A stretch of DNA of 63,154 bases from Pelorhabdus rhamnosifermentans (GTDB lineage Bacteria; Bacillota; Negativicutes; UMGS1260). Under the pieces are notes generated by a model, which made no database searches, was not told where the DNA came from, and worked only from the letters and a program-made list of their open reading frames with translations. Both the position numbers and the translations under genes were made by a program. The DNA lies in assembly GCF_018835585.1 (NCBI RefSeq), contig NZ_JAHGVE010000027.1, positions 1 to 63,154 on the forward strand. Direction: 5' to 3'. Of the stretch, positions 11,109 to 21,748 are shown one piece after another; position 1 is the stretch's first letter, and every line of letters begins with the position of its first letter.

Positions 11109-11616
11109 TTACCGGAAACTTGTTAACAAGCTTCCGGTAAATTGTCCGGCAGCCTCCCGCCAAATAAGTTCAAACTCCAAGCAATTAATCCATACATTCA
11201 GCAGTGGAAAAAAAGCTTTAAAGATGCTCTCTTTCGCTGAAAATATCATAAGCAGTCTCTCCTGGCTGTGCTCTTTTCCATCATCTCAATATCCAAACCA
11301 AGCCCTGCGGCATTTTCTTTGCGTGCTACCGCAGCAAGCGCTATTTCATCAGAGTGGCTTATGGCCCCCACAATCCCCACAGCCATATCGGTTCGCCATT
11401 AGCTCCCTTAAACACAGAACATTTATTGATGCCCATTTGGCTTAATGCGCTATGAGCTGCCGACCTACCAATACAAAATTCACACCGGCGTTTTTGTACA
11501 GCTTTAGGACTGAGAAGCTCCAATTCTTCCGGGTAAAGCATCTTTTCATCATAATCAGCCGTCGTTTTCATTGAAAATCCAAAATTATTTTTGAACGGTG
11601 ATACTATACCCGTCAT
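11109..11616 (-). pseudogene. Sfp/EntD-type 4'-phosphopantetheinyl transferase, broken
   Basis: The first frame (11616 to about 11370) reads as a PPTase N-terminal half (KRRCEFCIGRSAAHSAL, then GEPIW) and then stops. A second frame continues with IVGAISHSDEIALAAVAR and GLDIE, the Mg-binding family motif. A third frame supplies IFSAKESIFKAF, the conserved W/FSxKExxxK helix, and stops at 11109. Two frame changes are therefore needed, one at a G-run near 11370 and one near 11235-11265. Even when joined, only about 15 residues separate GLDIE from FSAKES, where intact enzymes usually have several tens, so an out-of-frame deletion is likely. Upstream is a good GAAAGGGGG site. An intact enzyme would have loaded the carrier domains of the adjacent NRPS. 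Confidence 0.85.
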
Positions 11617-11656
11617 CCCTGTATACCCCCTTTCACCTGTTATATCCGTAAATTCC

Positions 11657-12802
11657 TTATTTGAATAACAGCCTGTACAGCCAATGCTTTTTTATATCAA
11701 CCGCCTTTTTAGGACATAGCTCATGACAGCAAAAACAGTTAATACATTTATCCAAATCCGGTATTGGCTTTCCCGAACTCATATCGATAATTTGGGCCGG
11801 ACAACCTCTTGCACACTCACCGCAAGAAATGCAGGCAGTATAATTAAACGCCGGTTTGGCCCGTAAGCGTTTTACTAAAAAAGACTCTAAGAATGAGGGA
11901 ACAATACCACTGAATAGACTCTTGTCTAGCGACCTTGGTAGTTTAAACGGAGGTATCTGCAGATCATTAAGCTGAACTCCCTGAACCGACACATCCTTAA
12001 GCTCACCGCTGAAAAGCCCTCTTTCTCTGGCTGCCTTCATTGTAGGAACTTGAAGTGGATGTATTCCCACAATATTAACGGCTGCAGTGTCCAGTGCATA
12101 GGGATTTTCAGCTGCCAGAATAAGCCCAACATGCCTTTTTTCCCCCGCCGAAGGTCCATCGCCCTCCATCCCTTCTATTGCGTCAATGACCGTAAATATA
12201 GGTTTGATATACTCACATATGTCAATTAAATGGTTGGCAAAGTTTTCCGTATTATTCATTTTTAAATGATACTCAGCTTTTTTCAGTCCGGGTATGACAC
12301 CGAACAAATTTTTTACCGCCCCAGTATAAACCATCATGCCATGAGTTTTTAATTTTGCTGCTGACACAATGAAGTCAACCTTCGTAGCAATATTAATGAT
12401 CTCAAAGTGCTTCAATTTTTGCGCCTGTTTATGATAAACACGTACACTGGACGTATCATAATTCAATTCGCAGCCCGTTCTATTAGCAACATCAAACATC
12501 CCCGCTGCTCTATAAATACTGGTCAATCTTTTTACAACAAACGGGCCGCCCGGACTATCTCCGATAATCACATTGCATCCTAGATCCTGAAGATACCTGA
12601 CAATTGCCTCTACGACCACCGGATGGGTGGTAACTGCATCAGCAGGCACATTTTTCTTTAACAAATTGACTTTAACCAAAACTCTTGATCCCGTTTTTAC
12701 TATGCTCTTGATTTCCTTAAGCTGATCCAAACAATCATAAACTGCTTTTTTTACTTCTTCATACCGGTAGCTCTCACATTTTGTAATGCTGACTGTTTCC
12801 AT
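11657..12802 (-). CDS. DUF362 protein with two C-terminal [4Fe-4S] motifs
   Basis: This 381-aa protein has an N-terminal DUF362 domain (VLVKVNLL, THPVVVEA, GDSPGG) and a 2x[4Fe-4S] ferredoxin tail with CISCGECARGCP and CINCFCCHELCP. DUF362 proteins are of poorly defined redox function. It follows the NRPS by 56 bp on the same strand and precedes the broken PPTase, so it is probably co-transcribed with the biosynthetic genes. A role in redox chemistry on or around the peptide product is only an inference. Confidence 0.88.
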   Translation of the reverse strand: METVSITKCESYRYEEVKKAVYDCLDQLKEIKSIVKTGSRVLVKVNLLKKNVPADAVTTHPVVVEAIVRYLQDLGCNVIIGDSPGGPFVVKRLTSIYRAAGMFDVANRTGCELNYDTSSVRVYHKQAQKLKHFEIINIATKVDFIVSAAKLKTHGMMVYTGAVKNLFGVIPGLKKAEYHLKMNNTENFANHLIDICEYIKPIFTVIDAIEGMEGDGPSAGEKRHVGLILAAENPYALDTAAVNIVGIHPLQVPTMKAARERGLFSGELKDVSVQGVQLNDLQIPPFKLPRSLDKSLFSGIVPSFLESFLVKRLRAKPAFNYTACISCGECARGCPAQIIDMSSGKPIPDLDKCINCFCCHELCPKKAVDIKKHWLYRLLFK

Positions 12803-12858
12803 TTAGCCTCCACTCACAAAGAATTCTGACATATTTCTACTTTTTTCCCGTTTATTAA

Positions 12859-15800
12859 TTAAATAAAGCCGACTTTCCGGCAGTGTTCCAGCATCAATTT
12901 TACTTTTAAACTGTCTAGTTTAGGCCAGTTAAAATCTAGCGCCTGCAAAATACGTTCGGTTTTTTGATTCCGTACAATAAAAGCGGTTTTACTCGCCCCT
13001 TCAAAAAACACATTAGAATGAACAAGAATTCTAGTAATGTAGTTTTGAATTTCTTCATCCTCGTACCGAGCATATAAATATGTCACGAACTTATTTAACG
13101 CAACGGTATCAGCCTGAATCCCGGTTTGTTTTAAAAGTTCAGCAAATGAAATGATGCTGATTTGGCGTGGATTGAAAATATGGTAAGTTTCACCTTGCAA
13201 GTTTTTCTTATCAAATAGTAATACAATTGCCTTAGCAACATAATCGATAAAAGAAAAATTCAGGATGTTATCTTTTATTTCCGGAAAACAACCCAGTTTT
13301 ATTAGCGATTTTACAAGCGCATAGAAAGCATTATTGGTTATATTCTCTTGAAAAACACCTGATGAAGAATTAAACACAAGATTTCCCACCCTGAAAATAT
13401 TTACATCTAATCCCTCGCGGCGCGATTTGAACAAGAACTTTTCCGCTTCCAACTTTGTTGCTACATAATAATTATCCGAATTTTGTCCCAAATCACAATC
13501 ATATTCTGTGAACACCACCTTATCTTTTCCATCTATAAATCCACTGCCAATACTCGTTGTAGATATAAAATTGTAGGCCTTGGGAATACCGATACTGGCA
13601 AATTCAACAAGTTTTTGATTTCCTGTTACATTAACATCAGAAAATTCCGAGTAATGGCCATAATGTTTTACATTAGCTGCAGAATTTATAATATAGTCAA
13701 TTTTATCAGCTAGTTCCAGATATTTTTCCGGAGTTAAACTAAAATACTCTTTTGATATATCACCGTGAAATACACACAACCTTGTTTGAAAGCAATCACA
13801 TTGACTTTGTTTGAGATGAAAATAAAAATCCAACTTACCCCATAACCGGTCCCTTGCCACATTATCATTTTCACCTCTTACCATCACAAAAACCCTGTAA
13901 TCCGTATGTTTTAATAACTGGTATAAAATATGTATGCCAAGATATCCCGTTCCGCCAACAAGCAGAATATTCTTCCCCTGCAAAGTTTGAAAAAGATCCA
14001 TTTGCTGATAAACCTTATTTTTAAGCCTGTAATCACGTAAAGCACATCGTAATTCACCGTCAAAGCCACTGCATTTTTCGCGTGTAGCCGCTATTTCGCC
14101 CATCCCTTCTAGCATTTCTTTTAGTCTGTCTTTTGAATACTTGATCGTATCTGACAATTTTCTGATCGTCTGACTTTGAAAAAGATCATTTATTCCGATT
14201 TCAAAATCCAGAGCAAGTTTAGCTACAACCTGTATAGCTTTTAACGAATTTCCCCCTAAGACAAAAAAATTATCGTCAATTCCGATTCTATCCAGTCCAA
14301 GTATTTCTTGCCAGACATCTTGTATCCTTTCATCAGCCTTATTTCTTGGAGCGGTATACTTTTCTTCCGACACTCTCCATTCATCAGGCTGAGGCAATGC
14401 TCGCCTGTCGATCTTGCCGTTAGAAGTCACAGGCAATTTATTAAGTTGGGTAAAATACACTGGTACCATATATTCAGGCAGTTCCATGAGCATATATTCT
14501 CTCAGCTCGTCCGTTGTCACTTCTGTTTCTGCGACTACATAGGCCGCTAAATATTTGTCGTTCGCATGATCCTGTCTGACAATAACCACCGCTTCCTTAA
14601 CAAACGGATGCTGTAACAACCGGTTTTCTATCTCCCCCAGTTCAATCCGAAATCCCCGAATTTTGACCTGCTGATCCATCCGGCCTACAAATTCAATATT
14701 TCCGTCTGAAAGCCATCTGGCAAGGTCACCGGTCCGATACATCCGTTTGCCAGGTGTAAATGGATTTTCTACAAATTTCTCCGCCGTCAATTCCGGCCTA
14801 TTCAAATACCCTCTGGCTAAACCGTCACTGGAAATACATAGCTCTCCTAAAGCACCGACGGGCTGTAAATGATTGTTTCTATCTACAATATAGACCTGCG
14901 TATTATCCATCGGCCGGCCGATGGGAGGAAGCGCAGCGTCATGGTTAGCCGGACTAACAACGCCCCACGTTGTAACAACCGTGCTTTCTGTCGGACCGTA
15001 ATGGTTAAATAACCTAAACGAAAGCGTGGGGCTTGGTCTGCGATGCAATTTATCACCGCCGGTCAGCATAGCCCTCAGGGCAATAACCGGGGGCCATTTT
15101 TCAACAAGCAGCGCTTCTGCCAACGGTGTCGGCATAAAGCATACGCTAATCTGATAATGCTGTAACCACTCAATCAATTTCAGCGGCGACATTCTAGTTT
15201 CGTGATCCGGAATATAAAGACCGGCACCGGCAAGCAAGTAGGGCCATATCTCCCATACAGAAGCATCAAAAGCTTGTCCAGCCACAACGGTAGCTCTGTC
15301 TTCCGATGCGATGTTATACACCCGACGGTGCCAGGATGCCAGATTCATCAGGCTAGCCTGCTCAATTTGAACTCCTTTTGGCGTACCTGTTGACCCTGAG
15401 GTATAAATGACATAGGCTATATCTCTCATCGTATTTTCATGCGTTAAGTTCGCAGAATCCCCCTGGTATACATCCGGACAATCCAAGTCAATCAGTTCCC
15501 CGGCAAAGCTAATCTTATGAACCAAGTGCTTCTGCGTTAATAATATCCTGGTTCTACTATCCTGCAGCATATAACTGATTCTATCCGCCGGATACTCCGG
15601 ATCAATCGGCAAATAAGTTCCTCCGGCCTTTAATATTCCTATAATTCCAAGAATCATTTCCGGTGAACGTTCCGCCATAATGCCCACTATGCTGTTAGCT
15701 TTCACTCCTTTACCTCTTAACATCCGCGCCAGCTGGTTAGCTTTTTCATTTATCGCATGATAAGTAAGCCGCTGTGTCAAGAAAGCCACCGCAATATTGT

Positions 15801-18800
15801 CAGGCGTTCTCATCACCTGCTCTTCAAACAATTCCGGTATCGTCTTATCTTTCGAGTATTCTACTTCTGTATGATTAAAAGCATACAGGAGTTTCTTTTC
15901 TTCCGCTTCCGTCATTATGCTTATGTCTTTGACCAAGACTCCGGGATGATCAAGCACGTCTGCCAACATGGCCCTGATCTGCCCTTCAAGTCCCTCAATA
16001 AACCATTTATCATAAACCATAGCATTGTATATAAATTTAATACTCAATTCCCGTCCGGGAATAATGACAACATTTAAATCATAATTTGTTTGCTCAAAAA
16101 CTTCACTCCCCGTTATCATTACGCCAGTGTCATCCTTTGTTACCTCTTCCAGCGGATAATTTTCAAACGCCACAATATGATTGAATAAATCATCTTTTAA
16201 AACTGTCCTCCCCTGTATTTCGACAAGAGGACAATAACCATACTGTTCCGCATCAATCGCAGCTTGTTGCACTGACTGCAGCAATGAAACAAGTTCCTGG
16301 CTATCGTCAAACTTTATTCTTACAGGTAACGTATTAATAAATAATCCCACCATGTTTTCTACGCCCGCAATTTCATGCGGTCTGCCTGATACAACGGTTC
16401 CGAACACCACATCATTCATGTTATTATATCGGGCAAGTAAGAGTCCCCAAACTGTCTGAAACAAGGTACTCAACGTTACATGGCTTTTCCTGGCCATATT
16501 TTCAAGATCGTATCTTGTATTCTCTTCCAGACTAAACAGGAATTCCGCACCCTCATAGCTTCCCTGTACAGGCACGCCAGCGTTTTTAGGAAGTAAAGCC
16601 GTTTCCTCATAGTCTTGCAAGTATCCCTCCCAATAAGCTGCCGCAGTATTATCGTCCTGCGTATCCAACCAGTTTATGTAGTCACTGTACGGATAAACTG
16701 CCGCAGGCTGTGGCAGCTGATTCTTATGCAAAACGGCGTATCCCCGGAAAAATTCTCTAAGTATAATCCCCAAACACCATCCGTCCATAATGATGTGGTG
16801 AAAACTCCATATTAACTTACAGCAATCATTCCCGGTCTGAATAATACTCAATCGTATGAGTTGCCCCTTCGAAAGATCAAATCTTTTCATTTTATCTTGC
16901 TCTTTAAATGCCGCGATAAATGCCTTTTGATCCTCTGCTGATAAGTGAGTAATGTTCTCAACCTGTATACAAGCCTTTTGTTCCTTCATAACCACTTGAA
17001 CCGGAGGAACTATTTTTTCATAGACAAACAGGGTTCTGAAACTATCATGCTGATCAACAAGCATTTGGAAACTTCTTTCCAACTGAATGATATCCAGTCT
17101 GCCTTCTATTGACAACATCACTTGTTCAAAATACGCTGACGATGTATGATCCAGCATTGCATGATACAGCAGACCTTCCTGCATCGGACTCAGCGTGTAC
17201 AAATCTTTTATGTTTCTAGTATTTACATTGCTGAAGACCGCTTGAAGTTCATCCATTGTGAGCTTCTTATAAGTAAAATCACTAGGCGTCTGTTCCGTAT
17301 CGTCGCTTTTTGCGCAATGATGAATAATTTGAGTCAACTTTTCCTGAAATCGTGCGGCAAATTTTGCAATGGTCTCACGTTCATATTCACCGTTATGATA
17401 TGCAAAGGTAAGCATCAATCTTCCCTGATTAACCATGCCGTTTATATCAACAGCATACGGACATTCCATATTGGGCGACATCCCCTGGCCCAGGGAAACA
17501 TCCGCAATAGAAAATAGATCCCGATCTGTCACAATATCGAATTGTCCCAGATAATTAAAGCTTATTTCCGGCTTTAAATTAAACCGCAGTGAATCTTTAT
17601 TTTCCGGTAACGTCAGATATTTTAAAATTCCATAACCGATTCCCTTGTTAGGAATCTGCCGAAGATTTTCTTTTACAGCTTTTATCCGGTTGGCAAGATC
17701 CCGTTTTTCTCCCCAATTCAGTACCACCGGATATTGAGCGGTAAACCAGCCGACTGTCCTGGATACATCTACGTTTTGAATGATTTCCTCCCTGCCGTGC
17801 CCTTCAAGATTAATTAATACATTTTCCTGACCGGTCCATTCCCCAATCGCGAATCCTAATGCTGCAAGCAAAATATCGTTAACCTCGGTATTATAGGCTC
17901 GATTCACATCTTTAAGTAATCTTGCCGTATCCTCTCCCGTTAATTCCACACGAACTTGCTCAATGTCCTGATACTTTCTTTCGGTAATTGGCCGATCTTT
18001 AGGCAACGGATTTATATTCACTGCTTCCAGACCAACCCAGTAATCAATCTCACTTAACAGTTCTCGCCTGTTGGCATATGCAGATAACTGCGCCGACCAA
18101 TCGGAAAATGAATCTGTCTTAGCCGGAAATTTAATTTCCTCGTCTTTGGACGCCTGCATATATCCATTAAAAAGATCCTGAAGTATAATTCTCCAGGATA
18201 CTCCGTCAACAACCAGATGATGAATCACCAGCAGGAGGTAATCTCCCGCTCTAGTCTGAAAGCGGCAAGCCTTAACCAATGGCCCGTTATCAAGATCGAT
18301 GCTTTTCTGAAGTCTATCCGCCTCGGCTTCGATAGCTGCCAGGAAGTTATCTTGGTTTAATAAGTCAACAGTTTCCAAAGAATACAGTTGTCCTTCCATT
18401 CCCCTGTTATAGAGAACAATTCCGTCGCCTTCCCTGCTTACTACCATTCTGAGCGCGTCATGATGCTCAACAAGTTTGGTAAATACCTTTCGCAGAATAC
18501 CTTCAGCAAAACCTTGGGAACCATAAATCAAAACCGACTGGTTAAAATGATGTTTTTCGCCAAACCGTTGCTCAAACAACCAATGCTGCACAGGCGTCAA
18601 ATTTGCATTTCCTTCAACAATACCTTGCTCCACTATATTTGCAACTTTTTTGACTAAGCTGCTTACCTCTTCGATCACGGGATGTTTAAACAAATCTTTC
18701 ATTTCCAGTTTTAGTCCATAATCATTCAATTGTGACAATACCTGTATCGCTTTGATCGAGTCTCCGCCCAAATGAAAAAAGTTATCCTTTACTCCGATCC

Positions 18801-21747
18801 TCTCCGTCTGTAATACATTTTGCCATACATGAACCAATACGGCTTCCGTTTCGTTTTTTGGCGCTATATATTCCACATCCGAATCGATGCTACGGTCCGG
18901 CTCAGGCAGCACCCGTTTGTCAATTTTACCATTAAGCGTCAATGGCATACGATCCAGTCGTATTATGTAGGCCGGAACCATATAATCCGGCAGTTCTTTT
19001 ACCAAATATTCTCTAAGTTCATCTACCGTCAATTTATCATCTGAAACAAAATATGCAACCAAATATGTATCACCCTGTGAATCCTTCTTTTCAATTACAA
19101 CCGCATCCTTAACCGATTGATGCTTTACTAGCCGCGTTTCTATTTCTCCCAGTTCAATTCTGAATCCCCTGATCTTTACCTGGGAATCGCTCCGGCCAAT
19201 GTATTCGATATTACCATCAGGCTTCCATCTTGCAAGATCCCCGGTCTTGTACATCCGTACACCCTTACAATAAGGATGAGGTACAAATTTTTCCGCCGTC
19301 AGTTTCGGTCGGTTAAGATAACCGCGCGCCAGTCCGTCTCCCCCTATACACAACTCACCTACCGCCCCCATAGGCAGCAGCCGATTCCCCTCGTCAAGAA
19401 TCCAAATCTCCGTATTACTGATCGGACCGCCTATCGGAACCAGCCCGTCGCCCAGTTCCTGTTCGTTGTATTCCCATGTAGTGGCAATAACCGTTGCCTC
19501 AGTAGGTCCATAAGCGTTACGATAGGCCACCCGGTCCTTCCATTTATCAACCAGCCCTTTTGTTATGGCAGATCCACCTGTAAATAATTGTTTTAATTTA
19601 GGTACCCTTTCCGGCTTTATACCATTCAAGTAGGTAGGTGGCAAGAGAGTTACAGTTATTCCGTTGTTATTGATATAATTTTCAAAATCAACAAGATTAT
19701 TAATCGTTTCACGCTTTACAATGAACAATGTTGCTCCAATCAACAAGCTGGTAAACATTTCCCAAACGGAAGCGTCAAAGGAACTGCTAGCAAATTGCAG
19801 CATCTTATCCTGTCCACCTAACTGATAATTCTCGCTAAAAAAGGTAGTCAGATTGATAATTCCCCGGTGCTCAATCATAACACCCTTTGGTTTTCCTGTT
19901 GAACCCGAAGTATAGATAATATACGCCAAATTTTCCGACGTATTTATCCTACCTAGATTGCCCGCATCGCCTCTATATAAACTAATATCTTCCATATCAA
20001 GTACTTTCCCTTGATAAGCATAGCTATCTTTCAACTGGCCTTGAGTCAGCAAAATGCCGGTAGAACTATCCTCCAACATATATTGAATCCTGTCCGGTGG
20101 ATAGGTTGGGTCGATCGGCAAATAAGCGCCACCTGCCTTAAGTACTCCTAAAATACTAATAACCATCGCAATTGACCGATTGGCCATGATACCTACAATA
20201 CCGTCAGGCTTTACTCCGTTTCTTATTAATACTCTGGCCAATTGATTTGCCTTGGCGTTCAACTCCCCGTAAGTCAGCTGCTTACTGTCAGCTACTACCG
20301 CTAATTTTTCCGGCATTTTTGCCGCTTGTTCCTCAAATACTGTCTGAATGGTTTGCTCTCGGCAATACGCTGCCTTGGTATCATTAAAATCACACAAAAG
20401 CTTATGCTTTTCTTCTTCAGGTATTATTTCGATTTCAGAAATGCTTTTCTCACTGCTCTTAAGCATTTCACCCAGCAAATAGTTAAAATGCATCGCAACA
20501 TGATCAATCGGAATAAATTTTTCAAATGCACTAAGTTGATAATCAAAATCAATATCTATATCCCGCTCACTGTTATACTCTCTTACAAATATAGTTAACG
20601 CATTTCGTTCATGCTGATGAGCCATGCTTACAATATCATAATTACTGGCAGTAATAAAGTTTTCACTAAATTCACGATTAACATAAGAAAGAGAAATGTC
20701 AAAAAGGTTACCTTTATCCTTCGCCTGATTAAAAACTGTCCGGTATATTTCTCCGAATGGAAACTTCTGATGTCTATAATCTTCCATAAGATTTCCTTTA
20801 ATTGCAAGCATCAGTTCCCTAAAACTTAGCTTTTCTTCCAACTGAACGCGTAAGGGAATCACATTTGCAAAAAGCCCCATAATTTGCTTGTTTTTTGCTT
20901 TACCACGATTCGAAATAGGAACGCCGATAACCAATTCATCCCGACTACATACTCTGCCAAAATAAATAGACAATACCGCCAAAATAAAATGAAAGGCCGT
21001 ACAGCCATTGGCTTGGCTAAATGCGACCACTTGATCATACAAGCTCCTTTTTATACTAAAAGTAATCCTGTCACTTACCACCGAATTGCCATGATCATCC
21101 ATATTCCGGTTGAAAAGCGGCTCCGGAATGGCTTGATATTTCTCTTGCCAAAATTCTTTATCCTTTAAAAACGCTGGAGAAGAAAGATATCTGTTATTTT
21201 CTTCAATAAATTCTGTATATGAATAAATGGTTTTATCTGGCTCTTTACTCCCGGTAGCTATTTGATTATATTTTTCAATAACTTGTTTATACAGCATGGA
21301 AACGCCAAATCCATCGATAATGATATGATGAAATTTTAAAAGCCAAAAATACGTTTGATCATCAGACTTAAGTAAAGCAAACTGAAATAAATTACCATCA
21401 AATTCAAATGGTTTCAAAAATTCCTGTTTGAGCCAATTAAGACAGGCTGTATCAGGTTCTTCTCTGCTCGAAAAATCATAAAACGGAACATCGTACTTCA
21501 CTTCTGACAATATTTTCAGATAAGGTTCACTTGCTTTTTCAATTATTCTTATTCGCAAGGAATCATTATTCTTTATTAATGTATGAATGGCTTCACCAAA
21601 AATCTCCGGATCGATGATACCCTGAATAGCTATATACCCGCCTAAATTATAAATAGGTTTTCCCGAATACAAACACTGCTCCAGCCAAATATCCTTTTGA
21701 TAAGAAGTTAATGGATATTCAGCATGCACAACCCCTGTTTTATGCAT
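12859..21747 (-). CDS. Two-module NRPS: C-A-T-E-C-A-T-thioester reductase
   Basis: The 2962 residues divide into: a condensation domain (about 10-440, HHIIIDG 140-146); A1 (470-950, YTSGSTG near 612); T1 (LGGDS, Ser997); epimerase (1050-1480, HHLVVDG 1176-1182, EGHGRE 1315-1320); C2 (1515-1940, HHIIMDG 1650-1656); A2 (1965-2450); T2 (LGGNS, Ser2501); and a C-terminal NAD(P)H thioester reductase (2590-2962, GGTGYLG 2598-2604, YVATK 2761-2765). Aligning with GrsA by eye, the specificity residues read DAWLFGAVIK for A1 and DAWFLGHVVK for A2, each close to known Leu codes. The first C domain suggests N-acylation of the first residue. Predicted product: N-acyl-D-Leu-Leu released as aldehyde or alcohol. 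There is no terminal thioesterase. All catalytic motifs look intact. SD AGGAGG. Confidence 0.95.
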   Translation of the reverse strand: MHKTGVVHAEYPLTSYQKDIWLEQCLYSGKPIYNLGGYIAIQGIIDPEIFGEAIHTLIKNNDSLRIRIIEKASEPYLKILSEVKYDVPFYDFSSREEPDTACLNWLKQEFLKPFEFDGNLFQFALLKSDDQTYFWLLKFHHIIIDGFGVSMLYKQVIEKYNQIATGSKEPDKTIYSYTEFIEENNRYLSSPAFLKDKEFWQEKYQAIPEPLFNRNMDDHGNSVVSDRITFSIKRSLYDQVVAFSQANGCTAFHFILAVLSIYFGRVCSRDELVIGVPISNRGKAKNKQIMGLFANVIPLRVQLEEKLSFRELMLAIKGNLMEDYRHQKFPFGEIYRTVFNQAKDKGNLFDISLSYVNREFSENFITASNYDIVSMAHQHERNALTIFVREYNSERDIDIDFDYQLSAFEKFIPIDHVAMHFNYLLGEMLKSSEKSISEIEIIPEEEKHKLLCDFNDTKAAYCREQTIQTVFEEQAAKMPEKLAVVADSKQLTYGELNAKANQLARVLIRNGVKPDGIVGIMANRSIAMVISILGVLKAGGAYLPIDPTYPPDRIQYMLEDSSTGILLTQGQLKDSYAYQGKVLDMEDISLYRGDAGNLGRINTSENLAYIIYTSGSTGKPKGVMIEHRGIINLTTFFSENYQLGGQDKMLQFASSSFDASVWEMFTSLLIGATLFIVKRETINNLVDFENYINNNGITVTLLPPTYLNGIKPERVPKLKQLFTGGSAITKGLVDKWKDRVAYRNAYGPTEATVIATTWEYNEQELGDGLVPIGGPISNTEIWILDEGNRLLPMGAVGELCIGGDGLARGYLNRPKLTAEKFVPHPYCKGVRMYKTGDLARWKPDGNIEYIGRSDSQVKIRGFRIELGEIETRLVKHQSVKDAVVIEKKDSQGDTYLVAYFVSDDKLTVDELREYLVKELPDYMVPAYIIRLDRMPLTLNGKIDKRVLPEPDRSIDSDVEYIAPKNETEAVLVHVWQNVLQTERIGVKDNFFHLGGDSIKAIQVLSQLNDYGLKLEMKDLFKHPVIEEVSSLVKKVANIVEQGIVEGNANLTPVQHWLFEQRFGEKHHFNQSVLIYGSQGFAEGILRKVFTKLVEHHDALRMVVSREGDGIVLYNRGMEGQLYSLETVDLLNQDNFLAAIEAEADRLQKSIDLDNGPLVKACRFQTRAGDYLLLVIHHLVVDGVSWRIILQDLFNGYMQASKDEEIKFPAKTDSFSDWSAQLSAYANRRELLSEIDYWVGLEAVNINPLPKDRPITERKYQDIEQVRVELTGEDTARLLKDVNRAYNTEVNDILLAALGFAIGEWTGQENVLINLEGHGREEIIQNVDVSRTVGWFTAQYPVVLNWGEKRDLANRIKAVKENLRQIPNKGIGYGILKYLTLPENKDSLRFNLKPEISFNYLGQFDIVTDRDLFSIADVSLGQGMSPNMECPYAVDINGMVNQGRLMLTFAYHNGEYERETIAKFAARFQEKLTQIIHHCAKSDDTEQTPSDFTYKKLTMDELQAVFSNVNTRNIKDLYTLSPMQEGLLYHAMLDHTSSAYFEQVMLSIEGRLDIIQLERSFQMLVDQHDSFRTLFVYEKIVPPVQVVMKEQKACIQVENITHLSAEDQKAFIAAFKEQDKMKRFDLSKGQLIRLSIIQTGNDCCKLIWSFHHIIMDGWCLGIILREFFRGYAVLHKNQLPQPAAVYPYSDYINWLDTQDDNTAAAYWEGYLQDYEETALLPKNAGVPVQGSYEGAEFLFSLEENTRYDLENMARKSHVTLSTLFQTVWGLLLARYNNMNDVVFGTVVSGRPHEIAGVENMVGLFINTLPVRIKFDDSQELVSLLQSVQQAAIDAEQYGYCPLVEIQGRTVLKDDLFNHIVAFENYPLEEVTKDDTGVMITGSEVFEQTNYDLNVVIIPGRELSIKFIYNAMVYDKWFIEGLEGQIRAMLADVLDHPGVLVKDISIMTEAEEKKLLYAFNHTEVEYSKDKTIPELFEEQVMRTPDNIAVAFLTQRLTYHAINEKANQLARMLRGKGVKANSIVGIMAERSPEMILGIIGILKAGGTYLPIDPEYPADRISYMLQDSRTRILLTQKHLVHKISFAGELIDLDCPDVYQGDSANLTHENTMRDIAYVIYTSGSTGTPKGVQIEQASLMNLASWHRRVYNIASEDRATVVAGQAFDASVWEIWPYLLAGAGLYIPDHETRMSPLKLIEWLQHYQISVCFMPTPLAEALLVEKWPPVIALRAMLTGGDKLHRRPSPTLSFRLFNHYGPTESTVVTTWGVVSPANHDAALPPIGRPMDNTQVYIVDRNNHLQPVGALGELCISSDGLARGYLNRPELTAEKFVENPFTPGKRMYRTGDLARWLSDGNIEFVGRMDQQVKIRGFRIELGEIENRLLQHPFVKEAVVIVRQDHANDKYLAAYVVAETEVTTDELREYMLMELPEYMVPVYFTQLNKLPVTSNGKIDRRALPQPDEWRVSEEKYTAPRNKADERIQDVWQEILGLDRIGIDDNFFVLGGNSLKAIQVVAKLALDFEIGINDLFQSQTIRKLSDTIKYSKDRLKEMLEGMGEIAATREKCSGFDGELRCALRDYRLKNKVYQQMDLFQTLQGKNILLVGGTGYLGIHILYQLLKHTDYRVFVMVRGENDNVARDRLWGKLDFYFHLKQSQCDCFQTRLCVFHGDISKEYFSLTPEKYLELADKIDYIINSAANVKHYGHYSEFSDVNVTGNQKLVEFASIGIPKAYNFISTTSIGSGFIDGKDKVVFTEYDCDLGQNSDNYYVATKLEAEKFLFKSRREGLDVNIFRVGNLVFNSSSGVFQENITNNAFYALVKSLIKLGCFPEIKDNILNFSFIDYVAKAIVLLFDKKNLQGETYHIFNPRQISIISFAELLKQTGIQADTVALNKFVTYLYARYEDEEIQNYITRILVHSNVFFEGASKTAFIVRNQKTERILQALDFNWPKLDSLKVKLMLEHCRKVGFI

Positions 21748-21748
21748 A

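Noticed and set aside
11111-11140. Inverted repeat TTACCGGAA...TTCCGGTAA as a terminator
   Set aside because: It lies inside the 3' end of the broken PPTase gene and lacks a T-run; the real operon terminator is at 10946-10986.
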